Below are positions 1 through 6,988 of a DNA stretch of 11,684 nucleotides, piece by piece. Numbering within the stretch: position 1 is the stretch's first letter; each line of letters opens with the position of its first letter. The notes beneath the pieces are model-generated. The model saw only the letters and a program-made list of their open reading frames with translations. It ran no database searches and was not told the DNA's origin. Origin of the DNA: Planctomycetaceae bacterium (GTDB lineage Bacteria > Planctomycetota > Phycisphaerae > Phycisphaerales > SM1A02); assembly GCA_002685335.1 (NCBI GenBank), contig NYWY01000073.1, forward strand, positions 1 to 11,684, in the 5' to 3' direction. The translations under genes were made by a program, and so were the position numbers.

Positions 1-624
1 CGCTACCACGACCTGGAAGGCGACGACTTCATCGTCATCGGCGGTTTCGAGAGCGGCGTCGACGCGGCCTACCATCTCGCTTCCCGAGGGCGAAACGTTC
101 GACTCCTCGACCGCGGATGCCCCTGGGAACGGAACACCTCCGATCCCAGCGTGGCGCTGTCGACCTATTCGCTGGAACGAATGCGTGAAACGTGTTTCAC
201 GACCCACGTCGAACTCCTGCCGGACACTTCCGTGATATCGGTGTCCCGGTCGGACGACCAGTACCGGGTTTCAGCCCCCGGCGGCCGACATTTCACCACG
301 CCCACGGCGCCCATCCTCGCGGGGGGATTCCTCGGAAGCCACCGCCTCGTCATGGATCTGTTCGAGCAGCGGGACGACGGATTCCCCCTGCTCAGCGAAC
401 ACGATGAATCGACCCGGGTCCCCGGCCTGTTCCTGTGCGGCCCGTCGGTTCGACACGGCGACCACATCTTCTGCTTCATCTTCAAGTTTCGGATGCGATT
501 CGCCGTGGTCGCCAAGGCGATCGCCACGTCCCTCGGCCTTCCGGCGACCCGACTGGAGGAATACCGACACTGGGGCATGTACCTTGACGACCTGTCCTGC
601 TGCGGCGAGGAGTGCATCTGTTGA
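1..624 (+). CDS. FAD/NAD(P)-dependent oxidoreductase, thioredoxin-reductase-like (5' end missing)
   Basis: Open from the first base, so the N-terminal FAD-binding part lies outside the window; 207 residues are visible. A second Rossmann motif, GGFESGVDAA (visible residues 14-23), followed by a beta strand ending in LLDRG, is the NAD(P)H-binding signature of the two-dinucleotide-binding-domain flavoproteins (YpdA, CzcO and thioredoxin-reductase relatives). LAGGF (106-110) and PGLFLCGP (141-148) correspond to the usual strand before the second FAD contact and the 'vPGLFvaG' FAD-closing motif. The protein ends in an unusual cysteine cluster, CCGEECIC (200-207), which could bind a metal or act as a redox relay. 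The active-site CxxC of true thioredoxin reductases is not in the visible part. It heads a coupled row of genes: its TGA overlaps the TTG start of the next gene. The substrate is unknown. The class is well supported; the specific function is not. Confidence 0.85.
   Translation, partial: RYHDLEGDDFIVIGGFESGVDAAYHLASRGRNVRLLDRGCPWERNTSDPSVALSTYSLERMRETCFTTHVELLPDTSVISVSRSDDQYRVSAPGGRHFTTPTAPILAGGFLGSHRLVMDLFEQRDDGFPLLSEHDESTRVPGLFLCGPSVRHGDHIFCFIFKFRMRFAVVAKAIATSLGLPATRLEEYRHWGMYLDDLSCCGEECIC
607..612 (+). promoter_or_regulatory. Ribosome binding site GAGGAG for the small protein at 621
   Basis: GAGGAG lies 8 bases before the TTG at 621, inside the last codons of the flavoprotein. It decides between the GTG at 612, which overlaps this site, and the TTG at 621, which has correct spacing and forms a TTGA stop/start overlap. 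Confidence 0.55.
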
Positions 625-836
625 ACCACGACCTCGACGCCCCCGATCCGCCGACGGGCCGACGGAGACGATCCCTCGGAATCGAATGGTACGGCCAGAC
701 CGGAGCCAGTCTCTGCTGGATCGCCAGCGTTCTGGCCTACGGAATGAGCAGCCCCGGTGACTACCTCCAGATGTCGGCCGCGTCGGCATGGCTCATCGCG
801 AACATCACCGCGGCCCTGCCCGGCCGGAACGACTGA
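621..836 (+). CDS. Small hydrophobic protein, 71 aa (DUF6552-like?)
   Basis: A 71-residue product if translation starts at TTG 621; a GTG at 612 would add three residues. The first 20 residues are polar and basic (RRRR at 14-17). Then come GIEWYGQTGASLCWIASV, a hydrophobic stretch at about 26-43, and a second at about 50-65 (SAASAWLIANITAAL). Both are rich in small residues and Trp, so the protein may be a two-helix hairpin in the membrane or a peripheral partner. The wording resembles what I remember of the DUF6552 small proteins, but I cannot verify that here. It overlaps the flavoprotein stop by 4 bases and stops 6 bases before the next gene, so the three are expected to be translated together. 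A role as a small accessory subunit of the flavoprotein is inference only. Confidence 0.6.
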   Translation: MNHDLDAPDPPTGRRRRSLGIEWYGQTGASLCWIASVLAYGMSSPGDYLQMSAASAWLIANITAALPGRND

Positions 837-842
837 CCGCCG

Positions 843-1430
843 ATGGCGTCCCGATCGACTCATCAGACGAAGACGACGGCCGACCAGGCCGCCATCCTCT
901 TCAGCCAGCAGATCTGGTGCTGGGGGCGTGACGTGCTGCGGCCCGAGGGCAACTGGCTGCTCGAGGTCGGATTCGAACGCATCGAGCCGCCCAACACCCG
1001 CCCGGACTGCCCCAGCGCGTACCTCCTCGGGCTCCCGAAGAAGCGGTGCGTGCTGCTGCGTGGCTTCGGACTCTTCTACGGAGATCATCGACGCGGCGGC
1101 GTCTTCCTGCCGCGATACGACGTGCGCCCCCGCTACACCCCGAACGCGATGCTGGAACGGATCCCCTGGTCGAAGAACGACCTGCCGGAATTCAGCCCGC
1201 CCAAGAAGGTCCATCGCGCCAAGTGCGCTTCGCTTACCTTGGACGCCATCGACTGGATCCTGACCTACGAGGGACGCATCCTGGATCTGCTGGGCCTCGA
1301 TTACCGCAGATCGACACTGAAAGACTGGGACGATGGCGATCGTTCGACCATCCCGGCCGAAGCCATGATGTCCCGATGGCGTGACGTGCGCGCCACCATC
1401 ATCGACGAATTCAAGCAGGGAACGACATGA
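843..1430 (+). CDS. Conserved-looking soluble protein of unknown function, 195 aa
   Basis: I do not recognise this family. The product has no signal peptide and no membrane segment. It is rich in aromatic and charged residues, with the N-terminal block IWCWGRDVLRPEGNWLLEVG (24-43), a middle block CVLLRGFGLFYGD (69-81) and a C-terminal helical part (about 133-192). Cys26, Cys56, Cys69 and Cys128 are spread out and do not form a metal motif. Codon use and third-position G+C match the neighbours, so it is a real gene. It starts 6 bases after the small-protein stop, with no clear Shine-Dalgarno sequence, which suggests translational coupling. Its last codons overlap the next start as ATGA (1427-1430). 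Its position between a flavoprotein and a lipoprotein suggests a shared pathway, but no reaction can be named. Confidence 0.8.
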   Translation: MASRSTHQTKTTADQAAILFSQQIWCWGRDVLRPEGNWLLEVGFERIEPPNTRPDCPSAYLLGLPKKRCVLLRGFGLFYGDHRRGGVFLPRYDVRPRYTPNAMLERIPWSKNDLPEFSPPKKVHRAKCASLTLDAIDWILTYEGRILDLLGLDYRRSTLKDWDDGDRSTIPAEAMMSRWRDVRATIIDEFKQGTT

Positions 1431-2368
1431 TCCGATCAACTCGCCGACCCGGACGCGAATCCTCCCCGCATCGGCCCGATCCGAAGACGGGGCCCAGCCG
1501 CTCCGGGAGCACCTCCGCCGCCCTCGTCGCCGGGCTCGCGTGGCTGGGGGCCGCGTGCCTTCTCGGTGGATGCGCCACAAGCCAGCCCGACACCACCGCC
1601 GCCTGGCGTCCGGCCGAGACACCATCCAGCCTCGATCCGTTCCTGATTCTCCGCGAAGCCACCGACCATGAAGCCCTCTACACGCTCGCCGGCGGCCTCA
1701 AACCGATGAGCACCGGCATCTGGCGCGGGTCGTTCGTGGTCGAGGATCCGGACCTGACCGATGTCCGCGAGGCGAGGCGAGCACTCGCCGTTCTGAGGAA
1801 CGATGCCTGGTACGCCGACGTCCAGGTCTTCGATCGCGAGCATGACGGCGAACGCGCGGCCCACGGATTCGTGGTTCATCGTCGAGCGCTGGCACGAATG
1901 ATCGAGCGTCACGAGGCGTTCTGGAATCCCTGGGGCATCACCTCCGGCACCCACCCGTCCGAAGTCGTCGCGGTGGTCGATCGGATGCCCCGCGCCGACC
2001 GATGGCGAGGCTACGGCTACCTCTTCGGGTATCCGGACGACGCCGTGGACTTCTTCGTCGAATCGGGACTCGCGGCCGAGGACGGCCGGGAGGTCGGACC
2101 GGGCAAGGATCGACAGTTCATTCAGATCCCCACCCAGGCCGCCGATTCCGGGCGGTTCACCTACGCGGTTCCCCCCGGCCATGTCCCGACCGCCGCCGAC
2201 CGGCGACTCGCGGAGGAAGCCGAGCGTATTCTGGCGGAGTACGCGGAACGAAGACCGTTGATGGGGGATGTCCCGACCACCGTCGAGGAACTCCTCCGGC
2301 TCAACGCTCGATTCGAGCCGTCGGCGATGGTCGTCGTTCCGCGAAGCGCGGAGATGGTCGCGCCGTGA
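1427..2368 (+). CDS. Putative lipoprotein of unknown function, 313 aa
   Basis: The product begins with an unusually long polar, basic leader (residues 1-30), then a hydrophobic segment (31-46) ending in the lipobox-like LLGGC with Cys49 as the lipidation site. The mature part is soluble, has no membrane segment and is not a family I can name. Recognisable blocks are DHEALYTLAGGLKPMSTG (about 78-95), a HEAFWNPWGI stretch, GYGYLFGYPDDAVDFF, which looks like a compact fold core, and a C-terminal helical region with many Glu and Arg. The start is fixed by a 4-base ATGA overlap with the upstream gene; no shorter start keeps the leader. It is the last of the four coupled genes, so it may anchor the group's activity on the periplasmic side. 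The lipoprotein call is likely; the function is unknown. Confidence 0.78.
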   Translation: MIRSTRRPGRESSPHRPDPKTGPSRSGSTSAALVAGLAWLGAACLLGGCATSQPDTTAAWRPAETPSSLDPFLILREATDHEALYTLAGGLKPMSTGIWRGSFVVEDPDLTDVREARRALAVLRNDAWYADVQVFDREHDGERAAHGFVVHRRALARMIERHEAFWNPWGITSGTHPSEVVAVVDRMPRADRWRGYGYLFGYPDDAVDFFVESGLAAEDGREVGPGKDRQFIQIPTQAADSGRFTYAVPPGHVPTAADRRLAEEAERILAEYAERRPLMGDVPTTVEELLRLNARFEPSAMVVVPRSAEMVAP

Positions 2369-2465
2369 CCCAGGCGGCCGGCGCGGCGATTTCGCCGATG
2401 ATCCCGACCGCCACCCGGTCCGCATGGACCACGCCTGTTTGCGACCCACCCCGGAAACGATCGAC

Positions 2466-3629
2466 ATGCACCATCTCCTTGGACCAGCCTCGCTCTTCGC
2501 CGCCGTTCTCGCGACATCCGTGTCCGCGGAGGTCATCACCGTGTGCGCTTCCGGCTGCCAGCACACCTCGATCAACGCCGCGATCCGGGACGCCGAACCC
2601 GGTGATGTCATACAGCTCGCGGCGGAGATCTACCGGGAAGGTTCCGTCATCGACCCCACCGGAAAGTCCATCACGATTCGCGGCGTGGTCGACGAAGACG
2701 GAGACCCCGCGAGCATTCTGGATGGCGGCAGAACGCACCGCGTCCTCCAGTGCGTGAGCAGCGAGTCCAAAGCGACCATCTTCGAGAATCTCCTGATCCG
2801 GGGCGGCCGCGCCACCAATGGCGCCGGCATGCTCAACCGGACGAGCAGTCCGACGCTCATCGGCTGCGTCCTGGCCGAGAACGTCGGAGTCGGACGCGGC
2901 GGCGGCATCTACAACCGGCAGGCAAGCAGCCCCACTCTGGTCCGCGTCCGATTCGTCGGCAATCGGGCCTCCAGCGGCGGCGGAATGTACAACTTCGAGG
3001 GAAGCAGTCCCTCGCTCGTCGATTGCGTCTTCGACCGCAACGTCGGACCGCTGGTCGGCGGCGGAATGACCAACTGGACGGAATGCAGCCCGACCCTCAC
3101 GCGATGCCGCTTCATCCGGAACCGTTCCGACGAGAGCCCCGGCGGCGGCGGCGGGGCGATGTACAACATCTATCGGAGCAACCCTCTCCTGACTGACTGC
3201 CGATTCGCCGGCAACGTGGCGACCAACGCCGGCGCCATCTACACGATTGGCGGCACCCTGATCATGACCGACTGCCGATTCGAGGACAACGCTGCAGGGA
3301 CCTGCGGTGGCGTCCAGACCCTCGAGGCCGAGGTCGTGGCGACCAGATGCACCTTCTCGAAAAACTCGTCCCAGGAACCTGGAGCGGCTTTTCTGACGGA
3401 GGATGGAAGCCTCGTGCTGACCGACTGCGGGTTCGACGGCAACGTACCCACCGCCATCGCGATGAACATCGAGGCCACGCTTCAGATCACCAATCAGACC
3501 ATCCTGAACGGCGATCTTGATCGGGACGGCGATTTCGACGAGGCCGACGTCCGCCTGGCCATGGCGAAATTCGGCCTCGAGGCCGTGACCTCCGAACCGG
3601 ACTCCGTCACCGACCAGGACGGTCCATAG
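2466..3629 (+). CDS. Secreted right-handed beta-helix repeat protein with a C-terminal dockerin-type loop, 387 aa
   Basis: The ATG at 2466 is chosen because it places a standard signal peptide first (MHHLLGPASL..., predicted cut near residue 21, after SVSA); the upstream in-frame extension to 2268 overlaps the lipoprotein gene and has no signal. Residues 23-115 form the cap and first coils, as in DUF1565/pectate-lyase-like parallel beta helices. Residues about 119-330 contain eight coils of about 22-28 residues with the pattern GGGMYN...SSPTL..C.F..N, of the kind seen in choice-of-anchor and Pmp-like repeat proteins of planctomycetes. GDLDRDGDFDEAD (349-361) is a single EF-hand-like dockerin loop (Asp350, 352, 354, 361), followed by 26 residues. 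No catalytic residues are evident, so it may be an adhesin or sugar-binding surface protein rather than an enzyme. It lies 97 bases after the lipoprotein gene and may be cotranscribed with it. Confidence 0.85.
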   Translation: MHHLLGPASLFAAVLATSVSAEVITVCASGCQHTSINAAIRDAEPGDVIQLAAEIYREGSVIDPTGKSITIRGVVDEDGDPASILDGGRTHRVLQCVSSESKATIFENLLIRGGRATNGAGMLNRTSSPTLIGCVLAENVGVGRGGGIYNRQASSPTLVRVRFVGNRASSGGGMYNFEGSSPSLVDCVFDRNVGPLVGGGMTNWTECSPTLTRCRFIRNRSDESPGGGGGAMYNIYRSNPLLTDCRFAGNVATNAGAIYTIGGTLIMTDCRFEDNAAGTCGGVQTLEAEVVATRCTFSKNSSQEPGAAFLTEDGSLVLTDCGFDGNVPTAIAMNIEATLQITNQTILNGDLDRDGDFDEADVRLAMAKFGLEAVTSEPDSVTDQDGP

Positions 3630-3652
3630 CCTCGGTCCCGGATTTTTCGCTC

Positions 3653-3679
3653 CTGACCGGACCGGCCCCCCCCTATTCT
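3653..3679 (+). promoter_or_regulatory. Possible promoter of the GH16 gene with a C8 tract in the spacer
   Basis: CTGACC (3653-3658) and TATTCT (3674-3679) each match four of six sigma70 consensus bases but are only 15 bases apart. Eight consecutive C (3666-3673) lie directly before the -10. The match is weak and the short spacing argues for low activity in this form. Confidence 0.28.
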
Positions 3680-3727
3680 GTACGAGGTACTCCGGCTCAC
3701 GAGAGACGCGGGGGACCACCTCGCCGC

Positions 3728-3732
3728 AAGGA
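3728..3732 (+). promoter_or_regulatory. Ribosome binding site AAGGA of the GH16 gene
   Basis: AAGGA lies 4 bases before the ATG at 3737. It supports this start, as does the signal peptide that follows. Confidence 0.5.
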
Positions 3733-3736
3733 CCGA

Positions 3737-4765
3737 ATGAACCCCATGATCATCGCCCGACTCGCCGCATTGCCGCTCGCCCTCCTCTCCTGCCTCGCCT
3801 CTTCGAGCGCCGTGGCCCAGGAGACCCTGCTCTGGAGCGAGGAGTTCAACGGGACCGGCGCTCCGGATCCCGAGGTCTGGACACCCGCGATCGGAAACCT
3901 CGGCGTCAACAACGAGCTCCAGGTCTACACCGATCAACCGCAGAACCTGAGGGTCGCGGGAGGGAACCTCGTCATCCATGCCCGACGAGAATCCAACGGC
4001 CAGTTCACATCCGGTCGGATCCGCACCGAGAACAAGGTCATGTTCCAATACGGGACGGTCGAGGGAAGGATCAAGATCCCCGACCTCGCCGATGGCCTGT
4101 GGCCCGCGTTCTGGACGCTCGGCAACGACATCTCGACCGTCGGCTGGCCACGGTGCGGCGAAATCGACATTCTTGAGATGGGAGCCGGCGATGCCATCGC
4201 CGCCAATCAGGTGAACCGCCGGGTCTACTCGACGGCCCACTGGGACTTCTTCGGTGATTACGCGAGCTACGGCCAGCAACGAACGGTCGGCGAAAACCTG
4301 AACGAAGGCTTCCACGTCTACCGACTCGAGTGGACACCGACCGCCCTCCGGACGTTCATCGACGGCCAGCAGGTCTGGGTGATGGACATCTCCAACCGGG
4401 ACGCCATGAGCGGCCATGAATTTCACGCCCCCCACTTCCTCGTGATCAACCTGGCGGTCGGAGGCTGGTTCCCGGGGATCACGAATCCGAACGCGATCAG
4501 CGCGACGCTTCCCGCCGCCTATCTCGTCGACTACGTCCGGATCTACGACAACGGGCACACCATCCTGAGTGGCCCCGGTGTGGACTCCGAGTGCCCGGGC
4601 GACCTCACGGGTGACGACGTGGTCGATGCCGCGGATCTCGGGATCCTCCTCGCCCTCTGGAACACCGACGGCAAGAGCAGACCCGAAGCCGACATCAATG
4701 AGGACGGCACCGTGGACGCCTCCGACCTGGGACTCCTCCTTGGGTCCTGGGGCGTCTGTTCCTGA
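3737..4765 (+). CDS. Secreted glycoside hydrolase family 16 (laminarinase-type beta-glucanase) with dockerin-like tail, 342 aa
   Basis: A signal peptide (1-28, cut after AVA at 25-27 or just after it) is followed by a GH16 jelly-roll domain (about 30-271). The catalytic signature is GEIDILE at 141-147: Glu142 is the expected nucleophile, Asp144 the helper and Glu147 the acid/base. The ExDxxE spacing is the beta-bulge form of laminarinases, agarases and related enzymes, not the ExDxE form of lichenases. FWTL (125-128), GRIK (110-113) and HVYRLEWT (193-200) are further family landmarks. Hydrolysis of beta-1,3-glucan such as laminarin is the most likely activity, but specificity cannot be read from this alone. 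Residues 286-341 hold two dockerin-type calcium loops, GDLTGDDVVDAAD and ADINEDGTVDASD, bracketed by Cys286 and Cys341. This matches the tail often annotated in Phycisphaerales as a GC-type dockerin domain. An intrinsic terminator follows the gene. Confidence 0.95.
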   Translation: MNPMIIARLAALPLALLSCLASSSAVAQETLLWSEEFNGTGAPDPEVWTPAIGNLGVNNELQVYTDQPQNLRVAGGNLVIHARRESNGQFTSGRIRTENKVMFQYGTVEGRIKIPDLADGLWPAFWTLGNDISTVGWPRCGEIDILEMGAGDAIAANQVNRRVYSTAHWDFFGDYASYGQQRTVGENLNEGFHVYRLEWTPTALRTFIDGQQVWVMDISNRDAMSGHEFHAPHFLVINLAVGGWFPGITNPNAISATLPAAYLVDYVRIYDNGHTILSGPGVDSECPGDLTGDDVVDAADLGILLALWNTDGKSRPEADINEDGTVDASDLGLLLGSWGVCS

Positions 4766-4794
4766 CCGCCGCCCGATCCGACCCCACCGGCATC

Positions 4795-4827
4795 AGCCCG
4801 CTTCGACTCCGGTCGAGGCGGGCTTTT
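4795..4827 (+). terminator. Rho-independent terminator after the GH16 gene
   Basis: AGCCCGCTTCGAC (4795-4807) pairs with GTCGAGGCGGGCT (4812-4824) over 13 positions with one G-T pair and a 4-base loop. A short T run completes at 4827. It lies 30 bases after the GH16 stop and separates that gene from the nuclease. Confidence 0.85.
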
Positions 4828-4864
4828 CATTCGCCCCGGCGTCCGGATCCCGCGAAAAACCCGC

Positions 4865-4893
4865 CTGACACCCCGGACAAGAAATAATAGGAT
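4865..4893 (+). promoter_or_regulatory. Sigma70-like promoter of the nuclease gene
   Basis: CTGACA (4865-4870, 5 of 6 matches) and TAGGAT (4888-4893, 4 of 6) are 17 bases apart, just after the preceding terminator. Transcription would start near 4900, giving a leader of about 29 bases. The surrounding AAGAAATAATAGGAT is one of the most A+T-rich spots in the window. Confidence 0.55.
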
Positions 4894-4918
4894 GGATCGG
4901 CCTTTCCGCCGCCGGCCT

Positions 4919-4922
4919 GGAG
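4919..4922 (+). promoter_or_regulatory. Ribosome binding site GGAG of the nuclease gene
   Basis: GGAG ends 6 bases before the ATG at 4929 and supports this start, which also places a signal peptide at the N-terminus. Confidence 0.5.
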
Positions 4923-4928
4923 CCCACG

Positions 4929-6206
4929 ATGCCTCGTGCTGTCCTTGCATCCATTCTGTTCATCGCAAGCCTTCTCGGCTTCACCAGCCATCTGCAGGCC
5001 GGGACCAGTGATGGTCGCGAGCACGATCGCTTCGTCACCCAGCCGACCGAGGCGGTTCGGGAGTTCCGGGCGTTCAAGGTGAGCTTCGACACCGACGCGG
5101 ACGGGATCGCGCTCGGCGTCCCCGACTGGGTCGCGTACGAACTTCGCCGGGATGCGTCCGGGGAACGAACGTCCCACCCCCGACCCTCACGATGGTTCAC
5201 CGACGATGACCTGCATCGGCAGGGAATCGCCCCGGATGATTCCTCCTACCGCAATTCGGGGTACTCACGGGGACACCTGTGCATGAAGTCCCATGCTGGA
5301 CGGTTGGGCCCCGAAGCGGACCGGGAGACCCACACCGTCCTGAATGCCTGCCCCCAGATGCAACGCATGAACGGCGGGATCTGGCTGGCGATCGAGAACC
5401 TGACCGGACGATGGGCGGATGAACACGATGTCATCTGGATCGTCACCGGACCAGTCTTCACCAACAGTCCGAAGACCTGGATCGGCGATCCCGGTGAAAT
5501 CCCCGTCGCCGTCCCGGACGCCTTCTTCAAGCTCGCCATCCGACACGACGGCGTGACGACCTCGGTCCTGGCCTTCCTCGTCCCGATGTACGGCGACCAG
5601 TCCCACTCCAGCAGCAAGGCGGATGTCCGGCCCTACCTCACCAGCGTGGACGTGATCGAGTCGCTGACGGATCTGGACTTCCTCTCCGCCCTGCCGGATT
5701 CAGAAGAGGATCGCCTGGAACGTACGGTCGCCACCCGACTCTGGGATGCACCCTCGGCGGCCCTCGTCCGGACCGGTGACGGAGCACGAGCACGAACGCC
5801 CGCGGCACCCATCGCTCCGCCCCGACCCGAACCAACCCGACTTGAATCAGGTGATCCAGACGTCGCAACCGAGCGAGACGTGGCCCTTCGGGCGGGACGA
5901 GACTCCTCCCCGGCGGATCGCACGACGGCAGACGGACTCATTCGGCGTGGCTGGAACTACGTCATGCCTCGTCCCAAGAGTTCCCGGGCCGCATGGGGGA
6001 ATCCGGACGCCCGCACCACCTGGTGGAGCGGCCATTGGTTGAACGGCACGACCGGCCGCGCATCCATGACCCAGCCATCCGCGGTCGACGGGTACGAGGG
6101 GGACGGCATCACCCCCGGCTGGCGACGCGGCGGCGCTCCGGCGGATCCCTCCGACGTCGAGTGGATGTGCTCGACGTCCGGCGGACCTCCGAACGTGAAA
6201 CCCTGA
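4929..6206 (+). CDS. Secreted DNA/RNA non-specific endonuclease (NUC1 type) with C-terminal extension, 425 aa
   Basis: A signal peptide (about 1-24, cut after LQA) is followed by a NUC1/Serratia-type beta-beta-alpha-metal nuclease domain (about 45-255). The active-site motif is SRGHL (113-117): Arg114 and the general-base His116, with Ser where many members have Asp. The metal site is in NACPQMQRMNGGIWLAIEN (139-157), where Asn148 corresponds to the Mg-binding Asn and Glu156 to the conserved Glu. TGPVF (173-177) is the usual following strand. The MKSHAGRLG stretch after RGHL fits the subfamily with a MKxHAERLG-like sequence. The enzyme should cut DNA and RNA outside the cytoplasm, for phosphate or nucleoside scavenging; no cognate inhibitor gene is adjacent. 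Residues 275-340 are Pro/Arg-rich and look like a linker. Residues 341-425 carry six more Trp after Trp342 and match no family I know. It has its own promoter. Confidence 0.9.
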   Translation: MPRAVLASILFIASLLGFTSHLQAGTSDGREHDRFVTQPTEAVREFRAFKVSFDTDADGIALGVPDWVAYELRRDASGERTSHPRPSRWFTDDDLHRQGIAPDDSSYRNSGYSRGHLCMKSHAGRLGPEADRETHTVLNACPQMQRMNGGIWLAIENLTGRWADEHDVIWIVTGPVFTNSPKTWIGDPGEIPVAVPDAFFKLAIRHDGVTTSVLAFLVPMYGDQSHSSSKADVRPYLTSVDVIESLTDLDFLSALPDSEEDRLERTVATRLWDAPSAALVRTGDGARARTPAAPIAPPRPEPTRLESGDPDVATERDVALRAGRDSSPADRTTADGLIRRGWNYVMPRPKSSRAAWGNPDARTTWWSGHWLNGTTGRASMTQPSAVDGYEGDGITPGWRRGGAPADPSDVEWMCSTSGGPPNVKP

Positions 6207-6285
6207 CGTCCTCAAGAGCGGCCGGGCCTCGACGAAGTCCCGCCGCCGCCCTGCATCCGCGATCCCCGGCGATCGCCGTCCGACT

Positions 6286-6289
6286 GGAG
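6286..6289 (+). promoter_or_regulatory. Ribosome binding site GGAG for the GTG start at 6299
   Basis: GGAG ends 9 bases before the GTG at 6299. No ATG lies nearby in this frame, so this site decides the start. Confidence 0.5.
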
Positions 6290-6298
6290 TGAGCGATC

Positions 6299-6988
6299 GT
6301 GCCGACCGAACCAGACATTGTGACGCACGAGGATCACCCGACCGAGGCTTCCGGGCCGGGTCGCGCCGCGACGATCACCTTTCGAATCACCGCCGGCTGC
6401 TGCCTCCTGTTTTCGGTCGCGGATCTCGTCCTTCACAGCTGGGATCTGCACGATCTCTGGACCGGATACCGACCGAAAGGTTCGGAGGTCCTCTTCCCGA
6501 TTCTCATCGGGGTGTTCGGTGCCTGGCTCCTGAGCCGTACGAACAAGCCCTGCGGGCCGATGACCATTCCCATCCTGCTGACCGCCGCCGTGGTCTGCGG
6601 TCTCCTGGGTCTTCAGGCGTTCGCCAGCCGGTCGGTCACGCTCGATGAATCCATCGTGCAGCAGGGCCGCTATCCCGACATCTGCCCCGGCCGCACGATC
6701 GCGGAGATGCTGGAAGAGGACCAGCCCGACGTTCGATGGGCGTCCTACCTGAACATCTACGGCCACCGGTCCGTCAGCGCGGCCGCCATCGGTGCCGCCG
6801 AGACGCCGGTCTTCGTCCTCATCTGGACCATCGACCGGGACGATCGGTTCTGGGTCCAGTACGCGGAACAGGACGGGATGGTGGTGGATCCCTACGTCCT
6901 CCTCCAGTCGCTGTGCGGAATGCCGTCGCCCGGGATCACATCGCCCGAGGCTCCGGCGCCCGAGACTCCGGCGGATCCCGAGCCGTGA
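6299..6988 (+). CDS. Membrane protein of unknown function, 229 aa
   Basis: GTG start. After a polar N-terminus (1-24) there are three membrane segments at about 28-47, 64-79 and 88-109. A soluble domain of about 110 residues follows (SVTLDESIVQQGRYPDICPG..., with Cys129 and a later LQSLCGMP block), and the end is low-complexity Pro/Glu (APETPADPEP). I recognise no family. The arrangement of three helices plus a C-terminal globular domain resembles small membrane-anchored sensors or assembly proteins, but no motif supports a role. It starts 92 bases after the nuclease gene with no terminator between them, so it could be cotranscribed. Base composition and codon use match the neighbours. Confidence 0.75.
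   Translation: MPTEPDIVTHEDHPTEASGPGRAATITFRITAGCCLLFSVADLVLHSWDLHDLWTGYRPKGSEVLFPILIGVFGAWLLSRTNKPCGPMTIPILLTAAVVCGLLGLQAFASRSVTLDESIVQQGRYPDICPGRTIAEMLEEDQPDVRWASYLNIYGHRSVSAAAIGAAETPVFVLIWTIDRDDRFWVQYAEQDGMVVDPYVLLQSLCGMPSPGITSPEAPAPETPADPEP

Noticed and set aside
165..1625. 486-codon reading frame on the - strand
   Set aside because: Antisense to four coupled + strand genes, Arg/Gly-rich with no recognisable domain; a product of high G+C content.
2268..2465. Upstream extension of the beta-helix protein
   Set aside because: It overlaps the lipoprotein gene, and the signal peptide begins at 2466.
1436..2611. 391-codon reading frame on the - strand
   Set aside because: Covers the lipoprotein gene in antisense and has low-complexity composition without a domain.
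2301..3719. 472-codon reading frame on the - strand
   Set aside because: Its repeats are the mirror image of the beta-helix coils on the + strand, where signal peptide and structure are sensible.
3494..4558. 354-codon reading frame on the - strand
   Set aside because: Antisense to the GH16 domain, whose catalytic motif leaves no doubt about the coding strand.
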